Shown here one piece after another: positions 40,441-40,714 of a stretch of DNA of 40,714 nucleotides (position 1 is the first letter of the stretch; every line of letters starts with the position of its first letter). The notes below the pieces were generated by a model that was given only the letters and a program-made list of their open reading frames with translations, was not told the DNA's origin and made no database searches. The DNA is from Lachnospiraceae bacterium (GTDB lineage Bacteria > Bacillota > Clostridia > Lachnospirales > Lachnospiraceae): the NCBI GenBank assembly GCA_022791635.1, contig JAAVZL010000009.1, positions 1 to 40,714 of the forward strand, in the 5' to 3' direction. The translations under genes and the position numbers were made by a program.

Positions 40441-40714
40441 GTGACAATTCCTCCGTTTCTTTTTGTAGCATCTGCAAGGCACTGTGTATATGATGCCATG
40501 CCGTACTCCGGCAGTGTCCGTACATTTCCCCGATTTCCTGCTGTGTGTAATGCCCGAAAAAGTAAAGGAAAATGATTTCCCTCTTTTTTTCTGGCAAAGA
40601 TAACAGGGCAGCGGCAAGCTCTCCATTTGTGAGGATAACTGTCTGACCGCATACTGTAATTGGGTATTCTTCATAGGGTGCTTCAAAATATTCGTCTGTT
40701 GTGCCTAAAGGGTA
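40427..40714 (-). CDS. Sigma-70-like conjugative-element regulator, cut by the right edge
   Basis: 95 residues of the C-terminal part are visible; the 5' end lies beyond the window. YPLGTTDEYFEAPYEEYPI and VILTNGELAAALLSLPEKKR match the sigma-70 region-4-like proteins of Tn916-like and other clostridial integrative elements (ORF7 type), followed by a helix-turn-helix, HYTQQEIGEMYGHCRST. Such proteins regulate conjugative transfer or excision. No other transfer gene is visible, so this marks an element edge or a remnant. Confidence 0.8.
   Translation of the reverse strand, partial: YPLGTTDEYFEAPYEEYPITVCGQTVILTNGELAAALLSLPEKKREIIFLYFFGHYTQQEIGEMYGHCRSTAWHHIHSALQMLQKETEELSHEES

Overview
The window reads as chromosomal DNA of an anaerobic Firmicute, most likely a Lachnospiraceae-type Clostridium. 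The signs are a PolC-type replicative polymerase, a T-box in front of thrS, HydE for [FeFe]-hydrogenase maturation, the non-mevalonate genes ispF and ispG, strong AGGAGG ribosome binding sites, and PRD-type and PadR regulators. Nearly everything is transcribed from the minus strand. Exceptions are nudC, two tRNA genes and one small membrane protein.

Layout, left to right. 1-300: a possible gene fragment and the first long palindrome. 296-9478: one long minus-strand cluster. Its promoter-distal end carries a cysteine-desulfidase-like gene behind its own promoter and attenuator-like hairpin. The rest encodes a KDPG-type aldolase (DgaF), a DUF4310/DgaE hybrid, DUF4311, DUF4312, an SFCGS protein, a small PRD protein, an amidohydrolase, a PRD/EIIB regulator, and a HAD phosphatase behind a 16-residue leader ORF. 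Together these look like uptake and breakdown of an aminated sugar acid through a membrane system of unknown mechanism. 9571-13600: a small membrane protein, DegV, GNAT, IspF and divergent NudC. 13657-13926: tRNA-Val and tRNA-Met with promoter and terminator. 13929-19352: two poorly characterised genes, hydE, thrS with a T-box and a 47-residue ORF, and a candidate small RNA. 19353-22404: small membrane protein, a SEDS-like protein with its PadR regulator, and a HAD phosphatase. 22412-29236: purA and a branched-chain amino acid ABC transporter. 29243-37171: polC, ispG, ftsW/rodA and an anchored protein. 37207-40251: ilvE, dfrA, thyA and a polyferredoxin. The right edge holds a sigma-like gene and a short companion typical of Tn916-like conjugative elements.

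The most unusual content is non-coding. Six copies (A-F) of one long palindromic element, called P1 here, each lie within about 95 bases downstream of a stop codon. Their arms share a core, yet variable positions match within a copy, and outer arms are copy-specific. A second palindromic family (P2, two copies) sits immediately before the ribosome binding sites of purA and ispG. Around the more diverged P1 copies the DNA has a strong keto/amino strand bias (AC-rich or GT-rich plus strand), and its sign appears to follow the orientation of the P1 copy. I know of no description of this association; it needs a genome-wide calculation.

Limits: all family assignments are by eye from motifs and remembered relatives, without database searches. 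Promoters are motif matches only.
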